From NCBI RefSeq assembly GCF_045679555.1, contig NC_092090.1:29229702-29293701 (forward strand): a stretch of 64,000 nucleotides of DNA, read 5' to 3'. The number at the start of each line of letters is the position of its first letter. Position 1 is the stretch's first letter. This DNA comes from Salvelinus alpinus (taxonomy: Eukaryota; Chordata; Actinopteri; Salmoniformes; Salmonidae). Below, in pieces: positions 56,490 through 64,000 of the stretch. Position numbers and translations under genes: made by a program. The notes beneath the pieces are model-generated. The model searched no databases, was not told where the DNA came from, and saw nothing but the letters and a program-made list of their open reading frames with translations.

Positions 56490-56800
56490 TTACTACTAGC
56501 TACCTAACGTTAACTGGCTACTCACTCATCACTTACCTACTCTGGCAATTACGTCGTTAGCTAGCTAACTAGGAAACAAGCTGGCAATGTAGCTGTCAAA
56601 TACCCTAGTTAGCCATCACTGTGTTAAATCGGTATCTAGTTAGCTAACCAAATAACGCAACTAGCTAGCTGTTCCATTCGAAAAGATGGCTAGCTAACGC
56701 TACCTAGCTAACTAAATAGCTAGCTACTGCCAAATTGCTGTGAACGCTAACGTTAACTAGATAACGTTAGCGTAGCTAAATCAGAGATCATGGCTAACGT
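56490..56800. repeat. GCTAGC/AACGTTA palindrome-rich island
   Basis: Dense short palindromes (TAGCTAGCTAAC, AACGTTAACT, AACGTTAGC) lie just inside edc3 intron 1. A similar stretch is at about 19145-19345. Composition is unlike the flanks. Function unknown. Confidence 0.6.
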
Positions 56801-56877
56801 CGGTTATTAATATATGCATCCTCTCCACCCTTTTGTTATTCATTAAACACTGTCAGGTAAAATTAAAAATTATATAC

Positions 56878-56995
56878 CTTGTTTTTGTGTATGATATAGT
56901 TTTTTTGTGATGAGTTTGCTAACAACACTTTCTGAACTCGAAGAATTTGTGTTGTTTCCTGGTCACAACGTCACTTCCTTCGCTTTCCCCACCTG
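56878..56995 (-). promoter_or_regulatory. edc3: Candidate edc3 promoter and non-coding exon 1
   Basis: On the minus strand GCGAAGGAAGTGACGTTGTG holds an ETS site fused to a CRE-like half (GGAAGTGACG, complement of 56969-56978). About 90 bases later comes a donor-like AACAAG|GTATAT (exon end 56878). The next splice site downstream is the acceptor before the first coding exon at about 54703. No TATA box, as usual for a housekeeping gene. The exact start is not determinable by eye. Confidence 0.5.
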
Positions 56996-57373
56996 CGTTC
57001 ATTGATTGTTTATGCAGGGGGCACCAATGAGGCCACATGATAAAAAGTTAAGGCATTATTTACAATGCCAACAAAGGTTGTTTTAAATCATTGCACCAAT
57101 GGCAAGTTTATAGCTTATTTACTCATGAAAACGTGCTCAGTTTGTGTGCTGATTGTTTTGTAGTAGAAGTCCAAGTCTTGTACACAGGTAAGTGATGATA
57201 TCCAACCCTATCTTATCTAGTAGTGTTACAGATTTACTCTGATCAGCCAAATACCGACGTCCTCTCCTAATGATTGGCCTGTGCATATTAGCTTGTGAAT
57301 GCATGCATGGGTTGCCAATGAGATAGGCCAACACACTCAAGAAAAGAGAGCACAAGTTCATTGATTTTCAGCT

Positions 57374-57379
57374 TTTATT
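57374..57379 (-). terminator. cyp1a: cyp1a poly(A) signal
   Basis: AATAAA on the minus strand about 990 bases after the cyp1a stop gives a transcript near 2.6-2.7 kb, in keeping with fish CYP1A mRNAs. A second AATAAA lies nearer the stop at about 57662-57667. Confidence 0.6.
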
Positions 57380-58366
57380 TCAGTAGCTACCTAGATAGCT
57401 ACCAACAACACAATGCATCGTGTATACAGTTGGGGTTTTAGTTTACAAGAGTCCTTCGTTACATTATAAAATGTTGACATTTATAACACAGTCAGTAATA
57501 CATACGTATTTTGGTATCCTGATAGTCATACAAAGCCACCACAATATATACACATTTTAGGCACATTTCAAAAAAGGACTTTCCAAAATACATCTAGGCT
57601 TAAAAATGTACACAAACAATCAATCACATGTTGGTGGGATACAAATGTCCACATTTCACTGATTTATTCAGTGGAATAAAAATATCTAGCTTAGAATTGG
57701 GAGGATACATCCATTCAACTCTGTCTGTGACCACCTGAACAATAACTCAAAAGTACGAGAACAGGCACTTTATCATGTAGATTGTAACATTTTTGCCTCA
57801 AAATTCTGTAGCAAAAAATTATACCCAAACATGGAACTAAAAAACAATGCCCTTTAAAACCCCACCATGGGTTTATGTGTATGTTTTATAGATTGATCCT
57901 CTTTAAAGCGATCTGATACAGTATATGAGCTGTGATCAAGGCAAGAGGAGCAGTAAAACACGATGACGTAGACAAAAAGGCAGCTAAACAGCTATAGTCT
58001 CTCCTGATATCTCCTGAAGCAACACCTGACAAACTCTAGTAGGCCCTGTGGTATGCTGGTCATAGAAACTAATCAACTCTATGAGTTTGTGAAGGTCCTT
58101 TATCCAATACAACACTTGTTTGGAATCCCCCTACATACCATTTCAGATTATAATTTTATCGATTTCAAATTGTCTACAATTTGACTCAGTTTTCCTTCAC
58201 TGTTAATTCTCCTATGAATCAAAAGAGGTGTCAAGCCCAGTCTTTCCTAGAGAGAAAATGTACCCTCTGGCTTTTAAATCTGAACTCAGCTCATGCCATC
58301 AAGTATGTAGGGCTAACTATAAATCAGTTATTGTGATGTTGAGAATCATAAATGTGACCATAGCCC
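57380..58366 (-). other. cyp1a: cyp1a 3' UTR
   Basis: AT-rich non-coding DNA between the TGA at 58369-58367 and the AATAAA at 57379-57374. No ORF or repeat recognised. Confidence 0.6.
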
Positions 58367-58667
58367 TCACTCCTCCTGCCCCCATGGCCGCAGGCTAGCC
58401 TTCAGCTGACAGCGCTTGTGCTTCATGGTGAGGCCGTACTCTGGGGTCATGTCCAGTGGGTGCCCAGGTTTCTCCTGGAAGCGCAGCCTTTGGAGCAGGA
58501 TAGCCAAGAAGAGGTAGACCTCGTTGCGACCGATGGCCTCACCGATGCAGCGGCGCTTGCCCATGCCAAATACGAGCACCTTCTCCCCCTCCAGCTTGTT
58601 AAGTTCTGTGCCATCAGCACTCAGGAAACGGTCAGGGTTGAATAAAGAAGGCTCCTTCCACAGCTCC
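58367..58667 (-). CDS. cyp1a: cyp1a exon 7 (haem-binding exon)
   Basis: Acceptor GTGCTCTTCAG before 58667. It codes [34 protein letters not shown] and the end [11 protein letters not shown], then TGA. Confidence 0.97.
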
Positions 58668-60594
58668 CTGAAGAGCACAGAGGTAACAATTTACATTAGG
58701 TTTGTGTTATACCTGTGTAGTAACACGGTAATTACTACAGTAACAACACTGTTGTTGCATAGTAATAGGGTTGAGAAGTTTTAGTTTAAAAATACTACTC
58801 ACGGGTCATGGTTGACCTGCCACTGGTTGATAAAGACACAGGTGTCCTTGGGAATGAAGTAGCCATTGAGGGATGTATCCTTGATCGTGCTAAAAAAATA
58901 TTGACAATACCAGTCAGACCATGCCATATGTGTCTATAATGTGTAACTGATATTGTAAATGTCTGTTTGGCTAATATTGTAAATTTGTGTTTTGAGCAGG
59001 TGCAAGTGCAACTCACCAGTGTGGGATGGTGAACGGCAGGAAGGAAGAGTGCCGGAAGATCTCCAGGATGAAGGCTTCCAGCAGAGGTAAGTTGGTTTTG
59101 TCTGAGAGACGGGGAGTGCGATTCATTCCCACCTTTTCCGCTGTTGGAAGGACAATAGAGAACATTGGATATCAAAAAAGAATGGGATGGGTAGTGACAG
59201 GTCAGTAATCATGACTCCATAGAATTACATATAGAACTGATTTATAGGATCTCTCTGTGGATGACTAATTTAATTTAGGGAACAGAACTATCGTTTAAAA
59301 CCAGCAAGGTTCAACTTACTCAGTTCCTGATACAGTCTTTCCTGGATCTCTGGGTAAGCCACAAGGTACACAACAGCCCATGACAGAGCTGTGCTGATGG
59401 TGTCAAAACCTTGAGAGGGAGACAGAAGCCGCATTGCATAATTAAAACATCTTACAAATGTAAAATGTTTTCAATGATATGGAGTGACTCAGCATAACTG
59501 TTGCGTTATTTTTACTCAACTCACCTGCCCCAAACAGATCATTGACAATGCCCACAATCTTCTCATCAGAAACCTGGATGTTGGCGTTCTCATCTAGTTT
59601 CCTGTCCTCACAGTGGTCAATGAGGGAGTCAGTGATGTCACGGATGTTGTCCTGAAAACAGAACAATGTACAATCAGTATCACAGACAACAAATAGATCA
59701 AACATGGAATGAAACATGTAACATTTTTGAAACATGATGCAATGTATTATTTACCTTGTCATAGCTTTCATAGTGCTCACTGACAATCTTCTGCACAAAG
59801 GTGTTGAAACGGTCATTGATATCCATAAACCTTTTCATGGTGCGGTTGGGCAGGTAACGAAGGATGGGAATGAAGTCTGCAGGGTTGCCGCTGCCCACCA
59901 CCTGTCCAAACTCATCACTCAAGTTCACCAAGCCCAACAGCTCCTGGTCATCATGGCTGTAGCGCCGGCCGAAGCACATTCCACAGATGACGTTGGCCAC
60001 CGATACGACAATATGGCGGAAGGGGTCAAAGCTGCCACTGACATCCATGACGGAGGTCAGCTGTTTTACCAAGTACTCTCCCTCCTTGCAGACGTGCTCC
60101 TCCAGGGCACAGGAGTACTCTGGGGTCGATCCCTCCAGGGTGGCGAAAGAACGGAGGGCGCTCATAGCTAGCTTGCGGCGGGCGCGCCACACCCCAGCCT
60201 TGTCGGTGCTGAAGGCCAAGCTCTTGCCGTCGTTGATGAACTTGAAGCTGTATAGATCGGGCCTCCCGGCGAAGTCTTCCCCTTGCTTGATAAGAGCCTG
60301 GCGGACTGTCTCGCTGCCACTCAGAACAACCACAGGCCGCATCCCTATTTGGATCTGGAAGACTGAGCCGTAGCGCTCGCTCATGGCAGTCAGGCTGAGG
60401 TGAGGGTTGTTGTGCACCTCCAGCACATTCCCGATGATGGGCAGGGGCTTTGGTCCTGGGAGCCGTTTTAGTCCCTCTGGGATCTCTGTGTGCTTGTACT
60501 TCATGAGCATGTACACCAGGCATAGTGATACTATGGCAACCAGCCCCTCAGACACAGAGACTGAGCCGATAATGGGTAGTATCATGAGAACCAT
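58367..60594 (-). CDS. cyp1a: Cytochrome P450 1A (CYP1A), six coding exons
   Basis: Coding exons (minus strand): 60594-59755, 59651-59525, 59409-59320, 59140-59017, 58889-58803, 58667-58367. All borders are AG/GT, phases agree, and the sum is 1569 bases, or 522 codons plus stop, the known length of trout CYP1A. This microsomal haem monooxygenase oxidises polycyclic aromatic and halogenated planar compounds with electrons from P450 reductase, and is induced through the Ah receptor. Visible parts: N-terminal ER anchor (about 15-33), hinge LPGPKPLP (45-52), I-helix AGFDT (322-326), ExxR as EIFR (379-382), and haem loop [10 protein letters not shown] with Cys463 as iron ligand. No disruption is seen. 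Salmonids carry near-identical CYP1A paralogues; I cannot say which this is. edc3 lies downstream on the same strand. Confidence 0.97.
58803..58889 (-). CDS. cyp1a: cyp1a exon 6
   Basis: Acceptor ATTTTTTTAG before 58889; donor GACCC|GTGAGT after 58803. It codes [19 protein letters not shown] then INQWQVNHD. 87 bases. Confidence 0.95.
59017..59140 (-). CDS. cyp1a: cyp1a exon 5 (K-helix ExxR)
   Basis: Acceptor CCTTCCAACAG before 59140; donor CACTG|GTGAGT after 59017. It codes [20 protein letters not shown], then [20 protein letters not shown]. 124 bases. Confidence 0.95.
59320..59409 (-). CDS. cyp1a: cyp1a exon 4
   Basis: Acceptor CCCTCTCAAG before 59409; donor AACTGA|GTAAGT after 59320. It codes [20 protein letters not shown], then IQERLYQEL. 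Completes the I-helix threonine. 90 bases. Confidence 0.95.
   Translation of the reverse strand, partial: VLTPSAQLCHGLLCTLWLTQRSRKDCIRN
59525..59651 (-). CDS. cyp1a: cyp1a exon 3
   Basis: Acceptor CTGTTTTCAG before 59651; donor GGGGCAG|GTGAGT after 59525. It codes [20 protein letters not shown] to [11 protein letters not shown]. 127 bases. Confidence 0.96.
59755..60594 (-). CDS. cyp1a: cyp1a exon 2 (start exon)
   Basis: The exon begins at about 60627 (acceptor CTCCTTACAG) and its ATG is at 60594-60592 ([17 protein letters not shown]). The upstream in-frame ATG at 60645 lies in the intron and is rejected. 840 coding bases, 280 codons, ending HYESYDK at a phase-0 donor (ACAAG|GTAAAT). Includes the membrane anchor and substrate-recognition site 1. 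Confidence 0.97.
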
Positions 60595-60817
60595 TTTTAT
60601 ATGTTTTTTTAGTGGCTTCTGCACAATCTGTAAGGAGAGGTACATGTTTTAGTGATTAATAGTGAGCGAGAAATATACTCCAGCTGAGTAATGAACATTG
60701 CTCGAAAACATTGTTCAAAAATTGCATTGGGGTAATTACGCACGAGTGATCCCATACTGACTGCATGCTTTACGCATACAGGCCCATGTACTTTACGCAT
60801 GTTGCACTCACACTTTT

Positions 60818-60822
60818 CACGC
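60818..60822 (-). promoter_or_regulatory. XRE/AhR core motif (GCGTG) in cyp1a intron 1
   Basis: CACGC on the plus strand is GCGTG on the minus. It is the only such core between the cyp1a start codon and the Tc1 upstream of the promoter. The flanks (AAAGCGTGAAA) only partly fit the xenobiotic response element consensus, so function is uncertain. Confidence 0.3.
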
Positions 60823-61202
60823 TTTTGCAAGCCACCCTACTCTACCAGTCTTGTACCATTAAACATAGGCTACATAAAAGGCTGTATAGTATAAAAAATG
60901 TTTTAAAGCCCTTAACTGTTACATTGCCTACACGTACGTAGATTTTTTTCGAATAGATTATACTAAAAAGAAGACTCAAGAATAAATGGTACAAGATAAC
61001 AGTATATAATGCATTTTGTAGCTTGTTATATTGTAAAAAATAAACTTTAAAAAACAGTACTACTATTATGTGCAAACTAGTTAATAAATGTTATTTTGAC
61101 ACTTCATTCACAACAAAAAGACACCTGCTATTCCAACATACGTTTACTTGTTCTTAAGTTAAATGTAAATATATTACATGCAAAATTTGTCATTTTTATT
61201 AC

Positions 61203-61245
61203 CTTCCGTTATGAGCCAAATGAGCCGTCTTGCAGGAAGATCGAA
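61203..61245 (-). other. cyp1a: cyp1a non-coding exon 1
   Basis: Downstream of the TATA box, the minus strand reads CCTGCAAACTTCTTCGATC and on to CTCATAACGGAAG, followed by the donor GTAATA (exon end 61203). Vertebrate CYP1A genes have a short untranslated first exon. The start base is estimated from TATA spacing. Confidence 0.7.
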
Positions 61246-61265
61246 GAAGTTTGCAGGTGAGGTTA

Positions 61266-61273
61266 TATTTATA
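61266..61273 (-). promoter_or_regulatory. cyp1a: cyp1a TATA box (proximal)
   Basis: TATAAATA on the minus strand, about 25-30 bases before the estimated start of exon 1. A second TATA-like box (TATAAAA, 61342-61348) with a CCAAT box (61366-61370) 18 bases further upstream could serve as an alternative core promoter. Confidence 0.7.
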
Positions 61274-61341
61274 GAAAGCTTTTTCTCTTGCTATAAGAGA
61301 ACTCCGTTTCTCAGTACTTAAAAGTAAGAATGGGAATTTCT

Positions 61342-61370
61342 TTTATAGAGCGCTTCTCAGCTCCATTGGC
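61342..61370 (-). promoter_or_regulatory. cyp1a: Second TATA-like box plus CCAAT box of cyp1a
   Basis: The minus strand reads CAGCCAATGGAG, then GCGCTCTATAAAAG. This would place a start site near 61315, giving an exon 1 about 70 bases longer than from the proximal TATA box. Confidence 0.5.
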
Positions 61371-61494
61371 TGATGTCTGAGTGACGTAACCTATCTCCCT
61401 CTCTTGGCTTGCCAGCAGCAGCGGCTGTCTGAAGGAGAGGTGTAATAAAATATCAAGCGGAAACATCAATGAGTAGTGTATATATATATATATA

Positions 61495-63133
61495 CAGTTG
61501 AAGTCGGAAGTTTACATACACTTAGGTTGGAGTCATTAAAACTCGTTTTTCAACCTCTCCACAAATTTCTTGTTAACAAACTATAGTTTTGGCAAGTCGG
61601 TTAAGGCATCTACTTTGTGCATGACACAAGTAATTTTTCCGAAAATTGTTTACAAACAGATTATTTGATTTATAATTCACTGTATCACAATTCCAGTGGG
61701 TCAGAAGTGTACATACACTAAATTGACTGTGCTTTTAAACAGCTTGAACAATTCCAGAAAATTATGTCATGGTTTTAGAAGCTTCTGATAGGCTAATTTA
61801 CATAATTTGAGTCAATTGGAGGTGTACCTGTGGATGTATTTCAAGGTCTACCTTCAAACTCAGTGCCTCTTTGCTTGACATCATGGGAAAATCAAAAGAA
61901 ATCAGCCCAAGACCTCAGAAAAGAAATTGGAGACCTCCACAAGTCTGGCTCATCCTTGGAAGCAATTTCCAAATGCCTGAAGGTACTATGTTCATCTTTA
62001 CAAACAATAGTACAGAAGTATAAACACCATGGGACCACGCAGCCGTCATACCGCTCAGGAAGGAGACGCATTCTGTCTCCTAGAGATGAACGTACTTTGG
62101 TGCGAAAAGTGCAAATCAATCCCAGAACAACAGCAAAGGACCTTGTGAAGATGCTGGAGGAAACAGGTACAAAAGTATCTATTTCCACAGTAAAACGAGT
62201 CCTATATCGACATAACCTGAAAGGCCGCTCAGCAAGGAAGAAGCCACTGCTCCAAAACCGCATAAAAAAGCCAGACTACGGTTTGCAACTGCACATGGGG
62301 ACAAAGATCATACTTTTTGGAGAAATGTCCTCTGTTCTGATGAAACAAAAATAGAACTGTTTGGCCATAATGACCATCGTTATGTTTGGAGGATAAAGGA
62401 GGAGGCTTGCAAGCTGAAGAACACCATCCTAAACGTGAATCACGGTTGTGGCAGCATCATGTTGTGTGGGTGCTTTGCTGCAGGAGGGACTGGTGCACTT
62501 CACAAAATAGATGGCATCATGAGGAAAGAAAATTATGTGGATATATTGAAGCAACATCTCAAGACATCAGTCAGGAAGTTAAAGCTTGTTCACAAATGGG
62601 TCTTCCAAATGGACAATGACCCCAAGCATACTTCCAAAGTTTTGGCAAAATGGCTTAAGGACAACAAAGTCAAGGTATTGGAGTGGCCATCACAAAGCCC
62701 TGACCTCAATCCCATAGAAAATGTGTGTGCAGAACTGAAAAAGCATGTGCGAGCAAGGAGGCCTACAAACCTGACTCAGTTACACTAGCTCTGTCAGGAG
62801 GAATGGGCCAAAATTCACCAAACTTATTGTGGGAAGCTTGTGGAAGGCTACCCGAAACGTTTGAAACAAGTTAAACAATTTAAAGGCAATGCTACCAAAT
62901 ACTAATTGAGTGTATGTAAAATTCTGACCCACTGGGAATGTGATGAAAGAAATAAAAGCTGAAATTAATAATTCTCTCTACTATTATTCTGACATTTCAC
63001 ATTCTTAAAATAAAGTGGTGATCCTAACTGACCTAAGACAGGGAATGTTTACTAGGTTTAAATGTCAGGAATTGTGAAAAACTGAGTTTAAATGTATTTG
63101 GCTGAGGTGTATGTAAACTTCCGACTTCAACTG
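61495..63133 (+). mobile_element. Sleeping-Beauty-type Tc1 transposon, copy C
   Basis: A 1639-bp element with both full termini (CAGTTGAAGTCGGAAG at left, CTTCCGACTTCAACTG at right), inner direct repeats at about 61697 and 62910, and TA flanks inside a (TA)n tract. Its ends are the best preserved of the three copies. It lies about 220 bp upstream of the cyp1a TATA box, facing away from cyp1a. Transposase inside is frameshifted. Confidence 0.95.
61883..62907 (+). pseudogene. Tc1 transposase pseudogene (copy C)
   Basis: The normal start at 61883 (MGKSKEIS) is followed by an extra C after ATCAGCC, the same lesion as in copy B. The DNA-binding domain is then read in the frame opened at 61830 (174 codons, through RKEIGDLHKSGSSLEAISK to [17 protein letters not shown]). 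A missing base near 62262 ends that frame. [10 protein letters not shown] and NPIENVCAELKKHV follow in the frame at 62435-62788, where Trp of LWAEL is changed to Cys. Inactive. Confidence 0.9.
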
Positions 63134-64000
63134 TATATATATATATATATAATGTAAGCTTGCCTTTACTATAAAAAGAAACGTCTAAGGAGTAAGATAT
63201 TTTTTTCTATGAGTGCATGCTTTCTCTGATATATCAGTGATGGGCCCTATTGAAAAAATATATACATACAATTTCATATAGTTTGTTATAAAAACATTTT
63301 AGAATGTCTAACCATAGAGAAATTCAATAGACTGCATGTTTAATTCTCGAACAAGTCATTCTCAGTAGGCTATTCCACGTTCATATGACTTTAAAACATG
63401 TATTTTTATTTTTACATTCTTAGATTTGATTTTAGGTTTATATCAGAATGATTGGATGAGAATCTTTTCAGATGTTCATTAGCCTGTTGGAGGGAGTTAT
63501 AAAACACACTATACAGAAGAAGCCAGTCAGGTAAGAGGAATACAGGACCCATTGATTTGTGGAATGATCACCAATGATATTTGCAATTGAAGTAGAGCAT
63601 GTTAAATGTGTTATTGTGTAATAACAATACAATAATACAATCAGCCTAACTTTTAATCATAATATATCATCATAATCATTAGCACAACCATGTAGATGTA
63701 GACCTATAATCACTATCATACCTATTCATCATACTACACATCTTACTTATAATGTTATAGATGTGGTAATTATATTTGTTTTTTTTGTTTTATTTATTTG
63801 TTTAGGTCTAAATATTTATATGTATTTTATTTGTTATTTTTTTCATTAATGTTAGGGTATTGGGCCTAATATTGCAGGCTATGGTAGGCAGTAGGCTAAT
63901 AAGCCATATTGAAAAAAGGCAATTCATCCACTCCTTATCAACATGTTATGAACTATTTATCTTAAAAGTATATGGAACATATGAATGAAAACAATTATAT
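63134..64000. other. cyp1a upstream DNA, nothing recognised
   Basis: AT-rich sequence that would have been the cyp1a distal promoter before the Tc1 insertion. I find no GCGTG/CACGC core on either strand to the window end and no gene. Confidence 0.5.

Noticed and set aside
59987-60373. Plus-strand and alternative minus-strand ORFs of 128-165 codons over cyp1a exon 2
   Set aside because: Shadows of the real coding frame in a GC-rich exon; no independent features.
60595-60645. Upstream in-frame ATG of cyp1a adding 17 residues
   Set aside because: It lies before the exon 2 acceptor, and the known CYP1A N-terminus begins MVLMILP.

Overview
This is nuclear DNA of a bony fish, almost certainly a salmonid (trout, salmon or char). 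The evidence is vertebrate spliced genes of the EDC3-CYP1A-CSK neighbourhood, HpaI-type tRNA-derived SINEs, several Tc1 families including three fossil copies of the salmonid group from which the Sleeping Beauty transposon was derived, and L2/CR1-like and L1/Tx1-like LINEs. I see no prokaryotic features, CRISPR arrays or operons.

Three host genes can be supported, all on the minus strand. (1) cyp1a lies at the right end. Six coding exons between 60594 and 58367 join in frame to exactly 522 codons plus stop. A short non-coding exon 1 and TATA box lie at 61203-61273. (2) edc3 has six coding exons between 54691 and 34973 that join in frame to 477 codons plus stop. A likely non-coding exon 1 with an ETS/CRE-like promoter lies at about 56.9 kb. 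(3) At the left, a short exon at 3273-3179 carries a start codon and the five codons M-S-G-I-Q before a good donor. I read this as the first coding exon of csk, with the rest of the gene beyond base 1. A non-coding exon 1 with an NRF1-like promoter is proposed at 31.1-31.3 kb, which would give a first intron of about 28 kb.

Layout: 1-3178 is csk intron with an old LINE tail. 3179-3273 is the csk exon. 3274-31096 is the putative csk intron 1, holding three minisatellites, two L2/CR1-like LINEs, one Sleeping-Beauty-type Tc1 and a full-length L1/Tx1-type LINE (23331-28869) with two open ORFs and a 17-bp target-site duplication. 31.3-34.97 kb is intergenic DNA plus the edc3 3' UTR. 34973-56960 is edc3, whose introns hold Tc1 remnants of several families, two HpaI-type SINEs, a Tc1 broken by a hAT-like insert, and a dead L1-like LINE. 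57.35-61.27 kb is cyp1a. A 1.64-kb Sleeping-Beauty-type Tc1 (61495-63133) sits only about 220 bp upstream of its TATA box.

The host genes are independent housekeeping or inducible genes and do not form a pathway: EDC3 in mRNA decapping, CSK in Src-kinase control, CYP1A in xenobiotic oxidation. Their value together is as a conserved synteny block. The most notable points are the apparently intact young LINE, the transposon insertion beside the cyp1a promoter, and a shared frameshift in two of the Tc1 copies. I did not find a credible wholly new system. Exon joins were derived by hand from splice sites and phases. Family names for repeats come from recall and have not been searched.
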